Below, piece after piece: positions 1 through 9,191 of a stretch of DNA of 64,000 nucleotides (positions are counted from its first letter, which is position 1; every line of letters starts with the position of its first letter). The DNA is from Williamsia muralis NBRC 105860 (GTDB lineage: Bacteria; Actinomycetota; Actinomycetes; Mycobacteriales; Mycobacteriaceae). The notes beneath the pieces are model-generated. The model ran no database searches. It was not told the DNA's origin and saw only the letters and a list, made by a program, of their open reading frames with translations. The position numbers and the translations under genes were made by a program. Where the stretch lies: contig NZ_BDAP01000006.1 of the NCBI RefSeq assembly GCF_001598915.1, forward strand, positions 1 through 64,000. The letters are read 5' to 3'.

Positions 1-50
1 GCTACTTCAACTCGGACTAGTTCGACAGCGCTTCGGCGACCAGAACCACA

Positions 51-85
51 AAAGAGCCCCGCGACCACCGGTCGCGGGGCTCTTT
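51..85. terminator. Bidirectional intrinsic terminator
   Basis: A 16-bp perfect stem (arms 51-66 and 70-85) with a 3-base loop, GC-rich in the core and bounded by AAA and TTT, so it can act on both strands. It lies just downstream of the minus-strand thiolase. A plus-strand reading frame ending in a TAG at 18-20 suggests that a convergent gene, almost entirely outside the window, shares it. Confidence 0.9.
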
Positions 86-102
86 CGTGTCCTGCTGAGT
101 GA

Positions 103-1323
103 TCAGCTGAGGCGTTCGAGCACCATTGCCATGCCCTGTCCGCCGCCGACGCACATGGTCTCCACACCCAGGCTCTTGTCCTGTGTGCTGAGGTTGTTGA
201 GCAGCGTCGCGGTGATGCGGGCACCGGTCATGCCGAACGGGTGGCCGAGGGCGATCGCGCCGCCCGAGACGTTCAGCTTGTCGTGGTCGATGCCGAGCTC
301 GTTGGCCGAGCCGAGCACCTGGACCGCGAAGGCTTCGTTGATCTCGAACAGGTCGATGTCGCCGATGCCCAGTCCGGCGTACTTCAGCGCCTTGCGCACG
401 GCCTCGATCGGTCCCAGGCCCATGATCTCGGGGGAGAGGCCCGTGGCCGCGGTGGAGACGATGCGGGCCAGCGGGGTGAGGCCGAGTTCCTTGGCCTTGG
501 TGTCGCTCATGACCACCAGCGCCGCGGCGCCGTCGTTGAGCGGGCACGCGTTACCGGCCGTGATGGTGCCGTCGGGACGGAAAACCGGCTTGAGCTGACT
601 GATCTTCTCGTACGTGGTTCCGGCGCGGGGGCCGTCGTCGGTGGTCACCTTGGTGCCGTCGGCGAGGGTGAGCGGCTCGATCTCGCGTTCGAAGAAGCCC
701 GACTTGATGGCTTCCTCGGCACGGTTCTGGCTGCGCACGCCCCAGTGATCCTGGTCTTCGCGGGAGATGCCCGTGAAGGTGGCGACGTTCTCGGCTGTCT
801 GGCCCATCGGGATGTAGACGTCGGGGATCAGGCCTTGCTCACGCGGATCACTCCATGTGCCCGCGCCACCGGCGGTGGCCTTGTCGGTGCGTTCCATCGC
901 TTCGGCGAACAACGGGTTCTTGGTGTCGGGCCAGCCATCGGCGCTGCCGGTGGCGAAGCTCGACACGCTCTCCACACCGCCGGAGATGAACACGTCGCCC
1001 TCGCCCGCCTTGATGGCGTGGAATGCCATGCGGGTGGTCTGCAGCGACGACGAGCAGTAGCGGTTCACCGTGACACCGGGAACGTGGTCGAGGCCGAGTT
1101 GCACGGCAACGGAACGGGCGATGTTGAAGCCGGCCTGCCCTGCGGGCTGTCCGCTGCCCAAGTGCAGATCATCGATGTCTGCGCGGTCGAGCGATGGCAC
1201 CTTGTTCAGCACGGCTTCGATCATCTGGCGGGCCATCTCGTCGGGCCGCAGATCTTTCAGTGACCCCTTGTTCGCGCGCCCGATCGGTGAACGGGCGGTG
1301 GCGACGATGACTGCTTCTGGCAT
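103..1323 (-). CDS. fadA: Acetyl-CoA acetyltransferase / 3-ketoacyl-CoA thiolase
   Basis: A 406-residue thiolase, the normal family length. Thiolases cleave 3-ketoacyl-CoA with CoA, or condense two acyl-CoA units, in fatty-acid and ketone metabolism in the cytosol. Visible motifs are the N-terminal VATARSPIGR, the nucleophile cysteine in VNRYCSSSLQ near residue 80, the conserved NEAFAVQ, the GGAIALGHPFG histidine motif and the C-terminal CVGGGQGMA with the second catalytic cysteine. The start at 1323 is chosen over an upstream in-frame start at 1353 because an AGGGAG ribosome site lies just before it and the protein then begins like the family (MPEAVIVATARSP). In M. tuberculosis the equivalent position next to the SGNH hydrolase and cbs holds fadA3. 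Substrate chain length cannot be read from sequence. Confidence 0.93.
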   Translation of the reverse strand: MPEAVIVATARSPIGRANKGSLKDLRPDEMARQMIEAVLNKVPSLDRADIDDLHLGSGQPAGQAGFNIARSVAVQLGLDHVPGVTVNRYCSSSLQTTRMAFHAIKAGEGDVFISGGVESVSSFATGSADGWPDTKNPLFAEAMERTDKATAGGAGTWSDPREQGLIPDVYIPMGQTAENVATFTGISREDQDHWGVRSQNRAEEAIKSGFFEREIEPLTLADGTKVTTDDGPRAGTTYEKISQLKPVFRPDGTITAGNACPLNDGAAALVVMSDTKAKELGLTPLARIVSTAATGLSPEIMGLGPIEAVRKALKYAGLGIGDIDLFEINEAFAVQVLGSANELGIDHDKLNVSGGAIALGHPFGMTGARITATLLNNLSTQDKSLGVETMCVGGGQGMAMVLERLS

Positions 1324-1431
1324 ATGGACTCCCTGTCGAATCAAGTTGAACACGCAAGTGTTTAAGGGTTTCTGATCGAACGTTACGCCAGCTGGAGAAC
1401 ACGCATGCCGGGACCTGACCGCTCGCTGTGA

Positions 1432-2343
1432 TCAACGATGCCGGGCAGCGCGTTCCACGTACTCGCGCATCCGGCGGCTCCACCGGTTGTCCTCCGCGAT
1501 CGCGGAGACCTCGGGTGGGTCCGGTAGCGGCCCGCTGCCCCATTCGCCGACGGCCGCGAGGACGGCGGGCAGCAGAGTGCGCGCGGCCAGCTCGTATCCC
1601 GCTGCCGATGGGTGATAGTTGTCGGCTGACAGCATCCGATCGGGCGCGGCCAAGAACTCGCGGGCAAGAAGATCGGCGAGGGGCACCGGCTTGCCGCCGG
1701 CGGCGGCGGTCTCGACGGACTGCGCCGCGGCCAGACGCAGGCCCCACTGGCGGATCACCGTGCGCAACGGTTGCGGGATCATCGCGACCACACCGAGGTC
1801 GGGACATGTGCCGACCACCACATGCGCGCCCGCATCGCGCAGCCGCCGCACCGCGGAACCCAGCCGTTTCGCAGAGGCGCGGATCCCGCTGGTGCTGGTC
1901 ACGTCGTTGGCCCCGATGAAGATCACCGCGACGTCGGGCGGGGGGCCGGCGATGAGCATGGCGTCCACCTGACCGGACAGCCCACGCGACGTCGCACCGA
2001 CGATCGCCTTGGTACTCAACCGGATACGCCGGCCCGTCTCGTCGGCGAGCATTCGCGTCAACTGGACGCCGGGTGTCTCGTCGGCGACCTCGGCGCCGAG
2101 ACCGGCCGCCGTAGAGTCGCCGAAGATCATCAGGTGTAGATCAAACGGTTCGCTCCGCCGGAAACGGATCGGTCCGACACCGTCGGGGCCATAGATACCG
2201 TCGCCGTTGGGCGCGTTGTCGGTGCGGTGCGGGATGACTGTGCGCGCTGCTCGCGCCTGGCCGTTGAGGAAGGTCCACGCACCCCACCCGGCACCTGCCG
2301 TACCCGCCGTGGCGGCCGCGGTTGCTGCGAGGTCGCGAATCAT
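1432..2343 (-). CDS. SGNH/GDSL-family hydrolase, probably exported or membrane-anchored
   Basis: A 303-residue protein of the SGNH hydrolase superfamily (esterase/lipase/acetylesterase fold). Block I is IFGDSTAAGLG with the nucleophile serine near residue 71, block III is FIGANDVT, and block V is the C-terminal DNYHPSAAGY with the catalytic Asp-His pair. The first 30 residues are Ala/Gly-rich and moderately hydrophobic, which could be a signal anchor. The start at 2343 is preferred; an upstream ATG at 2397 would leave only six bases before the divergent cbs start at 2404. An SGNH hydrolase sits between the thiolase and cbs in mycobacteria too (Rv1075c). The natural ester substrate is unknown. 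Confidence 0.85.
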   Translation of the reverse strand: MIRDLAATAAATAGTAGAGWGAWTFLNGQARAARTVIPHRTDNAPNGDGIYGPDGVGPIRFRRSEPFDLHLMIFGDSTAAGLGAEVADETPGVQLTRMLADETGRRIRLSTKAIVGATSRGLSGQVDAMLIAGPPPDVAVIFIGANDVTSTSGIRASAKRLGSAVRRLRDAGAHVVVGTCPDLGVVAMIPQPLRTVIRQWGLRLAAAQSVETAAAGGKPVPLADLLAREFLAAPDRMLSADNYHPSAAGYELAARTLLPAVLAAVGEWGSGPLPDPPEVSAIAEDNRWSRRMREYVERAARHR

Positions 2344-2403
2344 CCGCTGCCTTGATCCGGACACAGCTCCAACATAATCGAACGCGTCTGGGACCATGGA
2401 GTC

Positions 2404-3792
2404 ATGCGCATCGCAAGTCACGTCGTCGATCTGATCGGGAACACACCTCTGGTCCGGCTGAACTCGGTTGTCCAACCGGGATCTGGCCTGGTCGCCGCCA
2501 AGATCGAGTACCTCAACCCAGGCGGTAGCTCCAAAGACCGCATCGCCGTCAAGATGATCGACGCCGCCGAGGCGTCGGGCGAGTTGAAGCCCGGAGGCAC
2601 CATCGTGGAGCCGACCTCCGGCAACACCGGCGTGGGGCTCGCCCTGGTCGCCCAGCAGCGGGGCTACCACTGCGTATTCGTGTGCCCCGACAAGGTCGGC
2701 GAAGACAAGCGGAACGTGTTGCGTGCCTACGGGGCCGAGGTCGTGGTGTGCCCGACTGCGGTTCCGCCCGAGCACCCCGACAGCTACTACAACGTCTCCG
2801 ACCGCCTCACCAGGGAGATCGAAGGCGCGTGGAAACCCAACCAGTACGCCAATCCGGCAGGACCCGAGAGCCACTACGAGACCACCGGCCCCGAGATCTG
2901 GAACGACACCGACGGCAAGATCACCCATTTCGTCGCAGGCGTGGGCACCGGCGGAACCATCACCGGCACCGGCCGCTACCTCAAAGAGGTGTCCGGCGGC
3001 AAGGTCAAGATCATCGGCGCCGACCCCGAAGGATCGGTGTACTCGGGCGGCACCGGTCGTCCGTACCTCGTCGAAGGTGTCGGTGAGGACTTCTGGCCCA
3101 CCGCCTACGACCCCGCGATCCCCGACGAGATCATCGCGGTCTCCGATGCGGACTCGTTCGAGATGACCCGGCGGCTCGCCCGCGAAGAGGGACTGCTCGT
3201 CGGTGGCTCCTGCGGCATGGCGGTCGTCGCCGCACTGCAGGTCGCCGAACGTGAGGGCCCGGACGCGCTTGTGGTGGTACTGCTGCCCGACGGTGGACGT
3301 GGCTACATGGGCAAGATCTTCAACGACAAGTGGATGAGCAGCTACGGCTTCCTGCGCACCCCGCTCGACGGCAACGCGAAGAAAGAACCGCTGGTCGGCG
3401 ACGTGCTGCGCGGCAAGTCGGGAGCACTGCCCGACCTGGTGCACACCCACCCGTCCGAGACGCTGCGTGACGCCATCGAGATCCTGCGCGAGTACGAGGT
3501 GTCGCAGATGCCCGTCGTCGGGGCCGAGCCACCGATCATGGCCGGTGAGGTCGCCGGCGCTGTCAGTGAACGCGAGCTCCTCAGCGCCGTGTTCGAGGGC
3601 CGGGCAAACCTCGCCGATCCGGTCAGCGCTCACATGGGTGAGCCGTTCCCCCTGATCGGCTCGGGCGAACCGGTGTCGGCGGCCACAAAAGCGCTCAGCG
3701 ACACCGATGCCCTGATGGTCGTCGAAGACGGCAAACCGATCGGCGTCATCACCCGGCACGACCTGCTGGCCTTTGTCAGCTCGATCGGCTAG
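2404..3792 (+). CDS. cbs: Cystathionine beta-synthase
   Basis: A 462-residue PLP enzyme that condenses serine and homocysteine to cystathionine, the first step of reverse transsulfuration. The catalytic domain carries the Schiff-base lysine in NPGGSSKDR (about residue 44), the substrate loop TSGNTGVGLA and the phosphate cup GVGTGGTITGTG. From about residue 335 to the end are two CBS domains (TLRDAIEILREYEVSQMPVV and the terminal KPIGVITRHDLLAFV), as in the regulated, full-length enzyme of mycobacteria. It lies divergently from the SGNH hydrolase and 82 bp upstream of metB, so the two transsulfuration genes are probably co-transcribed. A simple cysteine synthase is unlikely because of the C-terminal CBS pair and the synteny. 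Confidence 0.95.
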   Translation: MRIASHVVDLIGNTPLVRLNSVVQPGSGLVAAKIEYLNPGGSSKDRIAVKMIDAAEASGELKPGGTIVEPTSGNTGVGLALVAQQRGYHCVFVCPDKVGEDKRNVLRAYGAEVVVCPTAVPPEHPDSYYNVSDRLTREIEGAWKPNQYANPAGPESHYETTGPEIWNDTDGKITHFVAGVGTGGTITGTGRYLKEVSGGKVKIIGADPEGSVYSGGTGRPYLVEGVGEDFWPTAYDPAIPDEIIAVSDADSFEMTRRLAREEGLLVGGSCGMAVVAALQVAEREGPDALVVVLLPDGGRGYMGKIFNDKWMSSYGFLRTPLDGNAKKEPLVGDVLRGKSGALPDLVHTHPSETLRDAIEILREYEVSQMPVVGAEPPIMAGEVAGAVSERELLSAVFEGRANLADPVSAHMGEPFPLIGSGEPVSAATKALSDTDALMVVEDGKPIGVITRHDLLAFVSSIG

Positions 3793-3874
3793 CCGACCAG
3801 GTCACCCCAGGGCGGAAACCGGTTCGCATCGGCCGAACTGCAGGCCGGGCGGGCCGGGCTCTACCCTGGATGTC

Positions 3875-5047
3875 ATGAGTGAGCAGCGCAGCAAGACCGA
3901 CTCGCACAACTGGCAAGGATTCTCCACCAAGGCGATCCACGCCGGTTACGAACCCGACCCGGCGACAGGTGCGGTCAACGTACCCATCTATGCCAGTTCG
4001 ACCTTCGCCCAGGACGGCGTGGGAGGCATGCGCGGCGGCTTCGAATACGCGCGTACGGGCAACCCAACCCGTCAGGCACTCGAGGCCAACATCGCGGCCC
4101 TGGAAGAGGGCAGCTTCGGCCGGGCCTTCGCCTCGGGCATGGCCGCCACCGATGCCCTCCTGCGTGCGACGCTGCGTCCCGGCGACCACCTGGTGATCCC
4201 CAACGACGCCTACGGCGGCACGTTCCGGTTGATCGACAAGGTGTTCAGCCAATGGGGCATCGAGTACTCGGTCGCGCCGGTCACCGACGTCGACGCCGTG
4301 CGTGCCGCGATCCGACCCAACACCAAACTCGTCTGGGTCGAGACCCCCACCAACCCGTTGCTGAACATCGGTGACATCGAGGCGCTCGCGGCAGTGGCAC
4401 ACGAAGCGAAGACAAAACTGGTGGTGGACAACACCTTCGCGTCGCCCTACCTCCAGCGGCCGTTGACACTCGGCGCCGACGTGGTGCTGCACTCGACCAC
4501 CAAATACATGGGCGGGCACTCCGACGTGGTGGGTGGCGCACTGGTCACCGACGAGGAACAGCTCGACGTCGACATCGCGTTCCTGCAGAACGGCGCCGGA
4601 GCAGTTCCGGGACCGTTCGACGCCTACCTCACCATGCGGGGCATCAAAACACTCGGCGTCCGGATGGATCGGCACAGCGACAACGCCGAAAAGCTCGTGG
4701 AGTTCCTCAGCTCCCATCCCAAGATCGACTCGGTGCTGTACCCGGGCCTTCCCAACCACCCCGGACACAAGGCCGCCGCCAAGCAGATGACCCGATTCGG
4801 CGGCATGATCTCGGTGCGCGTCTCCGGCGGATCGGAAGCAGCACAACAGTTCTGCGACCGCACCGAGGTGTTCACCCTCGCCGAATCACTCGGCGGCATC
4901 GAATCCCTCATCGAACACCCCGCCGCGATGACCCACGCCTCCACCGCCGGCTCACTGCTCGAGGTCCCCGCCGACCTCGTCCGCCTGTCGGTCGGGATCG
5001 AAGACATCGGTGACTTGATCGGGGATCTCGAGAACGCTTTGGGCTGA
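3875..5047 (+). CDS. metB: Cystathionine gamma-synthase / gamma-lyase
   Basis: A 390-residue Cys/Met-metabolism PLP enzyme. Visible features are the pyridoxal-lysine motif HSTTKYMGGHSD, the phosphate-binding SGMAATDALL region, and the conserved WVETPTNPLL and VDNTFASPYLQRP blocks. It forms cystathionine from O-acylhomoserine and cysteine, or cleaves cystathionine; the two activities cannot be separated by sequence, and pairing with cbs fits a role in reverse transsulfuration as well. The ATG at 3875 is chosen because the protein then starts just before the conserved GFSTKAIHAG block. The order cbs-metB matches M. tuberculosis Rv1077-Rv1079. Downstream, synteny breaks at a repeat-rich intergenic region. 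Confidence 0.93.
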   Translation: MSEQRSKTDSHNWQGFSTKAIHAGYEPDPATGAVNVPIYASSTFAQDGVGGMRGGFEYARTGNPTRQALEANIAALEEGSFGRAFASGMAATDALLRATLRPGDHLVIPNDAYGGTFRLIDKVFSQWGIEYSVAPVTDVDAVRAAIRPNTKLVWVETPTNPLLNIGDIEALAAVAHEAKTKLVVDNTFASPYLQRPLTLGADVVLHSTTKYMGGHSDVVGGALVTDEEQLDVDIAFLQNGAGAVPGPFDAYLTMRGIKTLGVRMDRHSDNAEKLVEFLSSHPKIDSVLYPGLPNHPGHKAAAKQMTRFGGMISVRVSGGSEAAQQFCDRTEVFTLAESLGGIESLIEHPAAMTHASTAGSLLEVPADLVRLSVGIEDIGDLIGDLENALG

Positions 5048-5477
5048 TCTGCTCGCTGTGTTGGTCTGGCTCGCTTCGCTCGCGGGTGAGTGGCTCCCAG
5101 GTCGCATGCTCTTCCTTCGTCGACTCAGTCGCTGCGCTCCCTCGCTCCTCTGTCCAGAGCACGCGGGGCCACTCATAGGTTGAACATCGCTTCACTCGTT
5201 CACCTCGGCTCAGCGAGCGAAGCGATGCGAATTCCGGCGTGCGGCTCGCGTCGTCTGGACTGAGGATGAGCGAGCGAAGCGAAGCGAGCACCGGCGTGCG
5301 GCCCGCGTTGTCTGGACTGAGGATGAGCGAGCGAAGCGATGCGAAGACGAGGGAAGACGACGCGAGAACGGCCGCGCGCCACGCGCGCGCCAGCGCGCCG
5401 AATTGCAGAAAGACGACGCGAGGACGGCCGCACGCCCTCGCGCGCGCCAGCGCGCAAAGTTAGAGCATGATTACTAG
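5048..5477. repeat. 430-bp intergenic region with imperfect tandem repeats
   Basis: No gene is supported here. Two direct repeats of about 57 bp start at 5234 and 5291 (both begin CCGGCGTGCGGC and contain GGATGAGCGAGCGAAGCGA). Two further repeats of about 56 bp start at 5354 and 5410 (AAGACGACGCGAG, later GCGCGCGCCAGCGCG). The first part also contains short self-complementary GCTCGCTTCGCTCGC-type runs. Such GAGCGAAGCGA-rich repeats are common in some actinobacterial intergenic spaces. This is also the point where conserved gene order with mycobacteria is broken. Confidence 0.8.
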
Positions 5478-6695
5478 ATGGTGAGTGCACAGCCGCTGGT
5501 GGACCTGGCCCACATCGACCGGGCGGTGCAACTGCTGGCACCGGTGATGCGCCGGACTCCGGTGGTCGCGTCGCGGGCGCTGTCCGAACGTTGTGGTCAC
5601 GACGTCTGGTTGAAATGCGAAAACCTGCAGCGCACCGGATCATTCAAACCCCGGGGTGCTTATCTGCGGATTGCCGGACTCGACGAGCAGCAGCGGGCAC
5701 GAGGTGTGGTCGCGGCCAGTGCCGGCAATCATGCCCAAGGTGTGGCCTGGTCGGCGGGCACGCTGGGGATCTCGTCGACGGTCTTCATGCCCACCGGTGC
5801 CTCACTTCCGAAGGTGGCGGCCACCAGGGCGTACGGCGCAGACGTCATGATGCACGGTGCCACGGTCGACGAAAGTCTGGACGCCGCAATTGCTTTCGCC
5901 GACGAGACGGGGGCCGTGCTGATCCACCCGTTCGATCATCCGGACATCGTGGCCGGGCAGGCCACCGTCGGCATCGAGGTGCTCGAACAGATGCCTGATG
6001 TGGGAACAGTGCTGGTTCCGCTGGGTGGTGGGGGTCTGCTCGCCGGCGTCGCAGCCGCGATCAAGCTGCACAACCGCGCCATCCGGGTCATCGGGGTGCA
6101 GGCAGCGGCCGCTGCGGCGTGGCCGGATTCGCTGGCCCGCGGCGGCCCGGTCAAGGCGACGTCGATGAACACGATGGCCGACGGCATCGCGGTGGCCAAA
6201 CCCGGAGTGGTGCCGTTCGCCCACGTGTCCGAACTCGTCGACGAGGTGGTCACGGTCAGCGAAGAGGCGATCTCCCAGGCGCTCGTCCTGGTACTCGAAC
6301 GCGCCAAGCTGGTGGTCGAACCGGCAGGCGCCACAGCGGTCGCTGCCATCACCAGCATTCCCGACCTGCGGCTCGACGGGCAGGTGTGCGTGGTCCTCTC
6401 GGGCGGCAACATCGACCCGCTCCTATTGACCCAGGTCACCACCCACGGCTTGCGGGCGGCCGGTCGATACCTGACGATCACCGCAACCGTTCCGGATCGT
6501 CCCGGCGGCCTGGTCGCCCTGCTGGAGCTGCTGCGTGACATCGGGGTGAGCGTGGTCGACGTCATCCACTCCCGCGTCAGCGGCGAGCTGAGACTCGGCG
6601 AGGTGGAAGTCACCGTGAGTCTGGAGACCAAGGGGCCCGAACACCAGGCACGCGTACGCGCGGCGCTCACCGAATCCGGGTACTCGTTCACCTGA
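5478..6695 (+). CDS. ilvA: Threonine dehydratase with C-terminal ACT domain
   Basis: A 405-residue fold-type II PLP enzyme converting threonine to 2-oxobutyrate and ammonia, the entry to isoleucine synthesis. The Schiff-base lysine is in RTGSFKPRGA (about residue 57); SAGNHAQGVAW and the glycine-rich PLGGGGLLAG phosphate loop follow. The last 75 residues begin LTITATVPDRPGGLVALLELL, a single ACT domain, which is the layout of the shorter TdcB-like enzymes rather than the two-ACT E. coli IlvA. The start codon ATG at 5478 follows the repeat array directly. It may be biosynthetic or catabolic; regulation by an amino acid through the ACT domain is likely. Confidence 0.9.
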   Translation: MVSAQPLVDLAHIDRAVQLLAPVMRRTPVVASRALSERCGHDVWLKCENLQRTGSFKPRGAYLRIAGLDEQQRARGVVAASAGNHAQGVAWSAGTLGISSTVFMPTGASLPKVAATRAYGADVMMHGATVDESLDAAIAFADETGAVLIHPFDHPDIVAGQATVGIEVLEQMPDVGTVLVPLGGGGLLAGVAAAIKLHNRAIRVIGVQAAAAAAWPDSLARGGPVKATSMNTMADGIAVAKPGVVPFAHVSELVDEVVTVSEEAISQALVLVLERAKLVVEPAGATAVAAITSIPDLRLDGQVCVVLSGGNIDPLLLTQVTTHGLRAAGRYLTITATVPDRPGGLVALLELLRDIGVSVVDVIHSRVSGELRLGEVEVTVSLETKGPEHQARVRAALTESGYSFT

Positions 6696-6734
6696 CCGCA
6701 CGCGCGGGTGTCCGAATTTCCCTAGGCTCAACCC

Positions 6735-7436
6735 ATGGCCATCGACTACACCAAACGTTCCAAGCCTTCGCAGCCACCGACGACCCCTGCGCCGGTGCCT
6801 CCCGCGACACCGGCACCAGCGGCCGCGTCGGCGGTGAACCTCAGCAAGATCGCGCTCACCAAGCAGGCGCCGTCGGTGAACCTCGCGAAGCCCGGAGCAT
6901 CCGGCGGCACGATCCGGATCAACCTGAACTGGGCGCAGGGGGAGTCGTCAGGAGGGCTGTTCGGCAAGCGCAAGAAGGGCGTCGACCTCGACCTGCGCTG
7001 TCTCTATGAACTGGCCGACGGCTCCCGCGGCGGGATCGGTGCGCTCGACCGTGTCTTCGGCTCCCTCGACAGCAGGCCATTCATCCAACTGGACTCCGAT
7101 GACCGATCCGGTAATTCGGCGGGCGGTGAGAACATGTTTGTCAACCTCGCCAATCCTTCTGTGTTCCGGCGCATCCTGGTGTTCGCCGACATCTACGCGG
7201 GGAGCCCGAACTGGGCCGCAGTCGATGGCGTGGTGACCGTGGAGTCGCAGTTCGGACCCCCCATCGAGGTCCGCATGGACTCGGCCAAGAACAACCTCCG
7301 TACCGCATCCATCGCGCTCATCGAAGTCGGCGCTCAAGGAGTGACCATCACGCGAGCGGTCGAGTACTTCTCCGGCGGAGACAAGATGGACAAGCATTTC
7401 CGCTGGGGCCTGAACTGGGGTCGAGGCAGCAAATAG
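6735..7436 (+). CDS. TerD-family protein with Pro/Ala-rich N-terminus
   Basis: A 233-residue protein. Residues 1-55 are a low-complexity Pro/Thr/Ala segment (PSQPPTTPAPVPPATPAPAA), followed by a TerD-like domain: the INLNW strand, DLDLRCLYELADG, IQLDSDDRSG with acidic calcium-binding residues, and VVTVESQFG. TerD proteins bind calcium and are linked to tellurite resistance and general stress, often next to membrane or DNA-processing partners. Here it stands alone, 39 bp after ilvA on the same strand, with no other ter genes around. Function beyond the domain is unknown. Confidence 0.8.
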   Translation: MAIDYTKRSKPSQPPTTPAPVPPATPAPAAASAVNLSKIALTKQAPSVNLAKPGASGGTIRINLNWAQGESSGGLFGKRKKGVDLDLRCLYELADGSRGGIGALDRVFGSLDSRPFIQLDSDDRSGNSAGGENMFVNLANPSVFRRILVFADIYAGSPNWAAVDGVVTVESQFGPPIEVRMDSAKNNLRTASIALIEVGAQGVTITRAVEYFSGGDKMDKHFRWGLNWGRGSK

Positions 7437-7454
7437 ACTGCACCCCAGTCCCTC

Positions 7455-8417
7455 TCAGCTCGTCGACGGTTGCGCGTCGGCCGCCATCACCGACAACAGT
7501 TCGTACGCCACATGCGCGGCGGCGATACCGGTGATCTCGGCGTGGTCATACGCCGGCGCCACCTCGACGATGTCGGCGCCGACGATGTCGAGCCCGGACA
7601 GCCCGCGCAATGTGTTCAGCAATTCGCGCGACGTCATGCCGCCCGCTTCCGGAGTACCCGTACCCGGTGCGTGCGCGGGGTCGAGCACGTCGATGTCCAC
7701 GGACACGTACACCGGGCCTCCGGCGACGCGGCGATGGATGCGCTCGATGATGCTGCGAACCGTGTCGAATTGATAGTCGTCGGAGCGGATCAGCTGAAAG
7801 CCGAGCACGCCATCTGCTTCGAGATCTTGCGCGCTGTACAGCGGCCCCCGGATACCGACGTGCATCGACCGTTCCATGTCGATGAGACCTTCTTCGCTGG
7901 CCCGCCGGAACGGGGTGCCGTGTGTGTACGGCGCGCCGAAATAGGTGTCCCAGGTGTCCAGATGGGCGTCGAAGTGGAGCACCGCCAGCTTTCCGCGCTC
8001 ACGATGCAGCGCCCGCAGCAGCGGAAGTGCCAGGGTGTGGTCACCGCCCAGCGTCAGCAGCCGCGCCCCGTCCGATCCGAGGTGCGTCACGGCACGGTCG
8101 ACAGTGTCGAGGGCTTCGACGATGTCGAAAGCATTGACCGCGATGTCGCCTGCGTCGGCAACCTGGTGCACGGCGAACGGCGAGATGTCCATGGCGGGGT
8201 TGTAGGGCCGCAACAGCTTTGACGACGCGCGGATGTGACCGGGGCCGAAACGTGCACCGGGGCGGTAGCTGACTCCGGTGTCGAACGGGACGCCCACGAT
8301 CTTGACGGCGGCCGACCGGACATCATCGAGACGCGGCAGGCGGGCGAAGGTGCCGGGTTCGGTGTAGCGGGGTACCAGACTTGCATCGATAGGGCCTTGA
8401 ATCGAGTTCAACGTCAC
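7455..8417 (-). CDS. Ureohydrolase (agmatinase / guanidino-acid hydrolase type)
   Basis: A 320-residue binuclear-metal ureohydrolase (arginase/agmatinase family). The metal-ligand motifs are complete: [16 protein letters not shown] and [18 protein letters not shown]. These enzymes release urea from a guanidino group; candidates are agmatine, guanidinobutyrate, guanidinopropionate or a related compound, and sequence alone does not decide. It is the last gene of a tightly packed minus-strand operon with a polar amino-acid ABC importer, dehydrogenase, TIM-barrel protein, Rieske oxygenase and aldolase, which suggests hydrolysis of an imported and oxidised guanidino compound. The start is GTG at 8417, 9 bp after the aldolase stop. 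It should not be named agmatinase without an assay. Confidence 0.87.
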   Translation of the reverse strand: MTLNSIQGPIDASLVPRYTEPGTFARLPRLDDVRSAAVKIVGVPFDTGVSYRPGARFGPGHIRASSKLLRPYNPAMDISPFAVHQVADAGDIAVNAFDIVEALDTVDRAVTHLGSDGARLLTLGGDHTLALPLLRALHRERGKLAVLHFDAHLDTWDTYFGAPYTHGTPFRRASEEGLIDMERSMHVGIRGPLYSAQDLEADGVLGFQLIRSDDYQFDTVRSIIERIHRRVAGGPVYVSVDIDVLDPAHAPGTGTPEAGGMTSRELLNTLRGLSGLDIVGADIVEVAPAYDHAEITGIAAAHVAYELLSVMAADAQPSTS

Positions 8418-8426
8418 TGCTTTTCC

Positions 8427-9191
8427 TCAGTCCTTGTAGTCAGGTGCAATGCGCTCGACCAACCGCACCATGGCGGACCAGGCGAGGTCGATGCCGATGT
8501 CGTCGGTGAGATCGTCGCCGGTGTCTTCGGCGTTCAGTTGACGTGCGGTGTGTTCACGGATCGCCTCGTCCGGGACGATGACCTCTCCAGCCCGGGTGGC
8601 GGCGACCTGTATCTCGCAGGCCTTGTTGAGGTAGTACATCCTCAGAAAAGCTTGCGCGGGTGTGGAACCCACGGTGAGCAGACCATGGTTTCGCAAGATC
8701 AGCGCTGGATGGTTGCCGATGTCTCGAACCAGCCGGTCTTGTTCGTCGAGGTTGAGAGCGACGCCCTCGTAGTCGTGGTAGCCGACGCGGTTGTGGAACT
8801 CCATCGAGATCTGGTTCAGGCCGAGGAGGCCGGTTGCCGAGGCCGCCACGGCGCAACCCGCCACCGTATGGGTGTGAAGTACACAGTGCGCGTCTGGCCG
8901 GCTCCGGTGAATGGCACTGTGGATGACAAACCCGGCCGGATTGACCGGCGGACCAACGGGTTCGGTCAACTCACCGTCCACATCGATGCGGACCAGATTC
9001 GATGCGGTGATCTCCTCGAACAGCAGCCCATAGGGGTTGATGAGGAAATGCTCGTCCGGACCGGGCAGTCGAACCGAGATGTGTGTGAAGATCAGATCGG
9101 TCATCCGGAAATGTGCGATCAACCGGTACACAGCGGCCAGTTGTCTGCGTAGTTCGAGTTCCTCGGCCGGAATGGTCGTGAGATCCGGCAT
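8427..9191 (-). CDS. Class II aldolase / adducin-family protein
   Basis: A 254-residue class II (zinc) aldolase-fold protein, related to fuculose-phosphate aldolase and ribulose-5-phosphate 4-epimerase. The zinc ligands are visible in VLHTHT (two histidines, about residue 100) and the third in LRNHGLL; the substrate loop THISVRLPGPDEHFLINPYG is present. Members cleave aldols or decarboxylate small hydroxy acids. The ATG overlaps the Rieske stop codon by one base (TGATG), so translation is probably coupled. Its place between an oxygenase and a ureohydrolase suggests retro-aldol cleavage of a hydroxylated intermediate; that is inference. Confidence 0.88.
   Translation of the reverse strand: MPDLTTIPAEELELRRQLAAVYRLIAHFRMTDLIFTHISVRLPGPDEHFLINPYGLLFEEITASNLVRIDVDGELTEPVGPPVNPAGFVIHSAIHRSRPDAHCVLHTHTVAGCAVAASATGLLGLNQISMEFHNRVGYHDYEGVALNLDEQDRLVRDIGNHPALILRNHGLLTVGSTPAQAFLRMYYLNKACEIQVAATRAGEVIVPDEAIREHTARQLNAEDTGDDLTDDIGIDLAWSAMVRLVERIAPDYKD

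Noticed and set aside
3-20. Plus-strand frame ending YFNSD and TAG at the left edge
   Set aside because: Probably the tail of a gene outside the window, but five codons are not enough to call a feature.
241-1263. 340-codon plus-strand frame opposite the thiolase
   Set aside because: Shadow frame; the minus-strand thiolase has all active-site motifs.
1432-3759. A 775-codon minus-strand frame through cbs
   Set aside because: Only its last 303 codons (from 2343) encode the SGNH hydrolase; the rest is antisense to cbs, a GC-rich artefact.
5234-5463. CRISPR array
   Set aside because: Repeats are adjacent and imperfect with no unique spacers and no cas genes.
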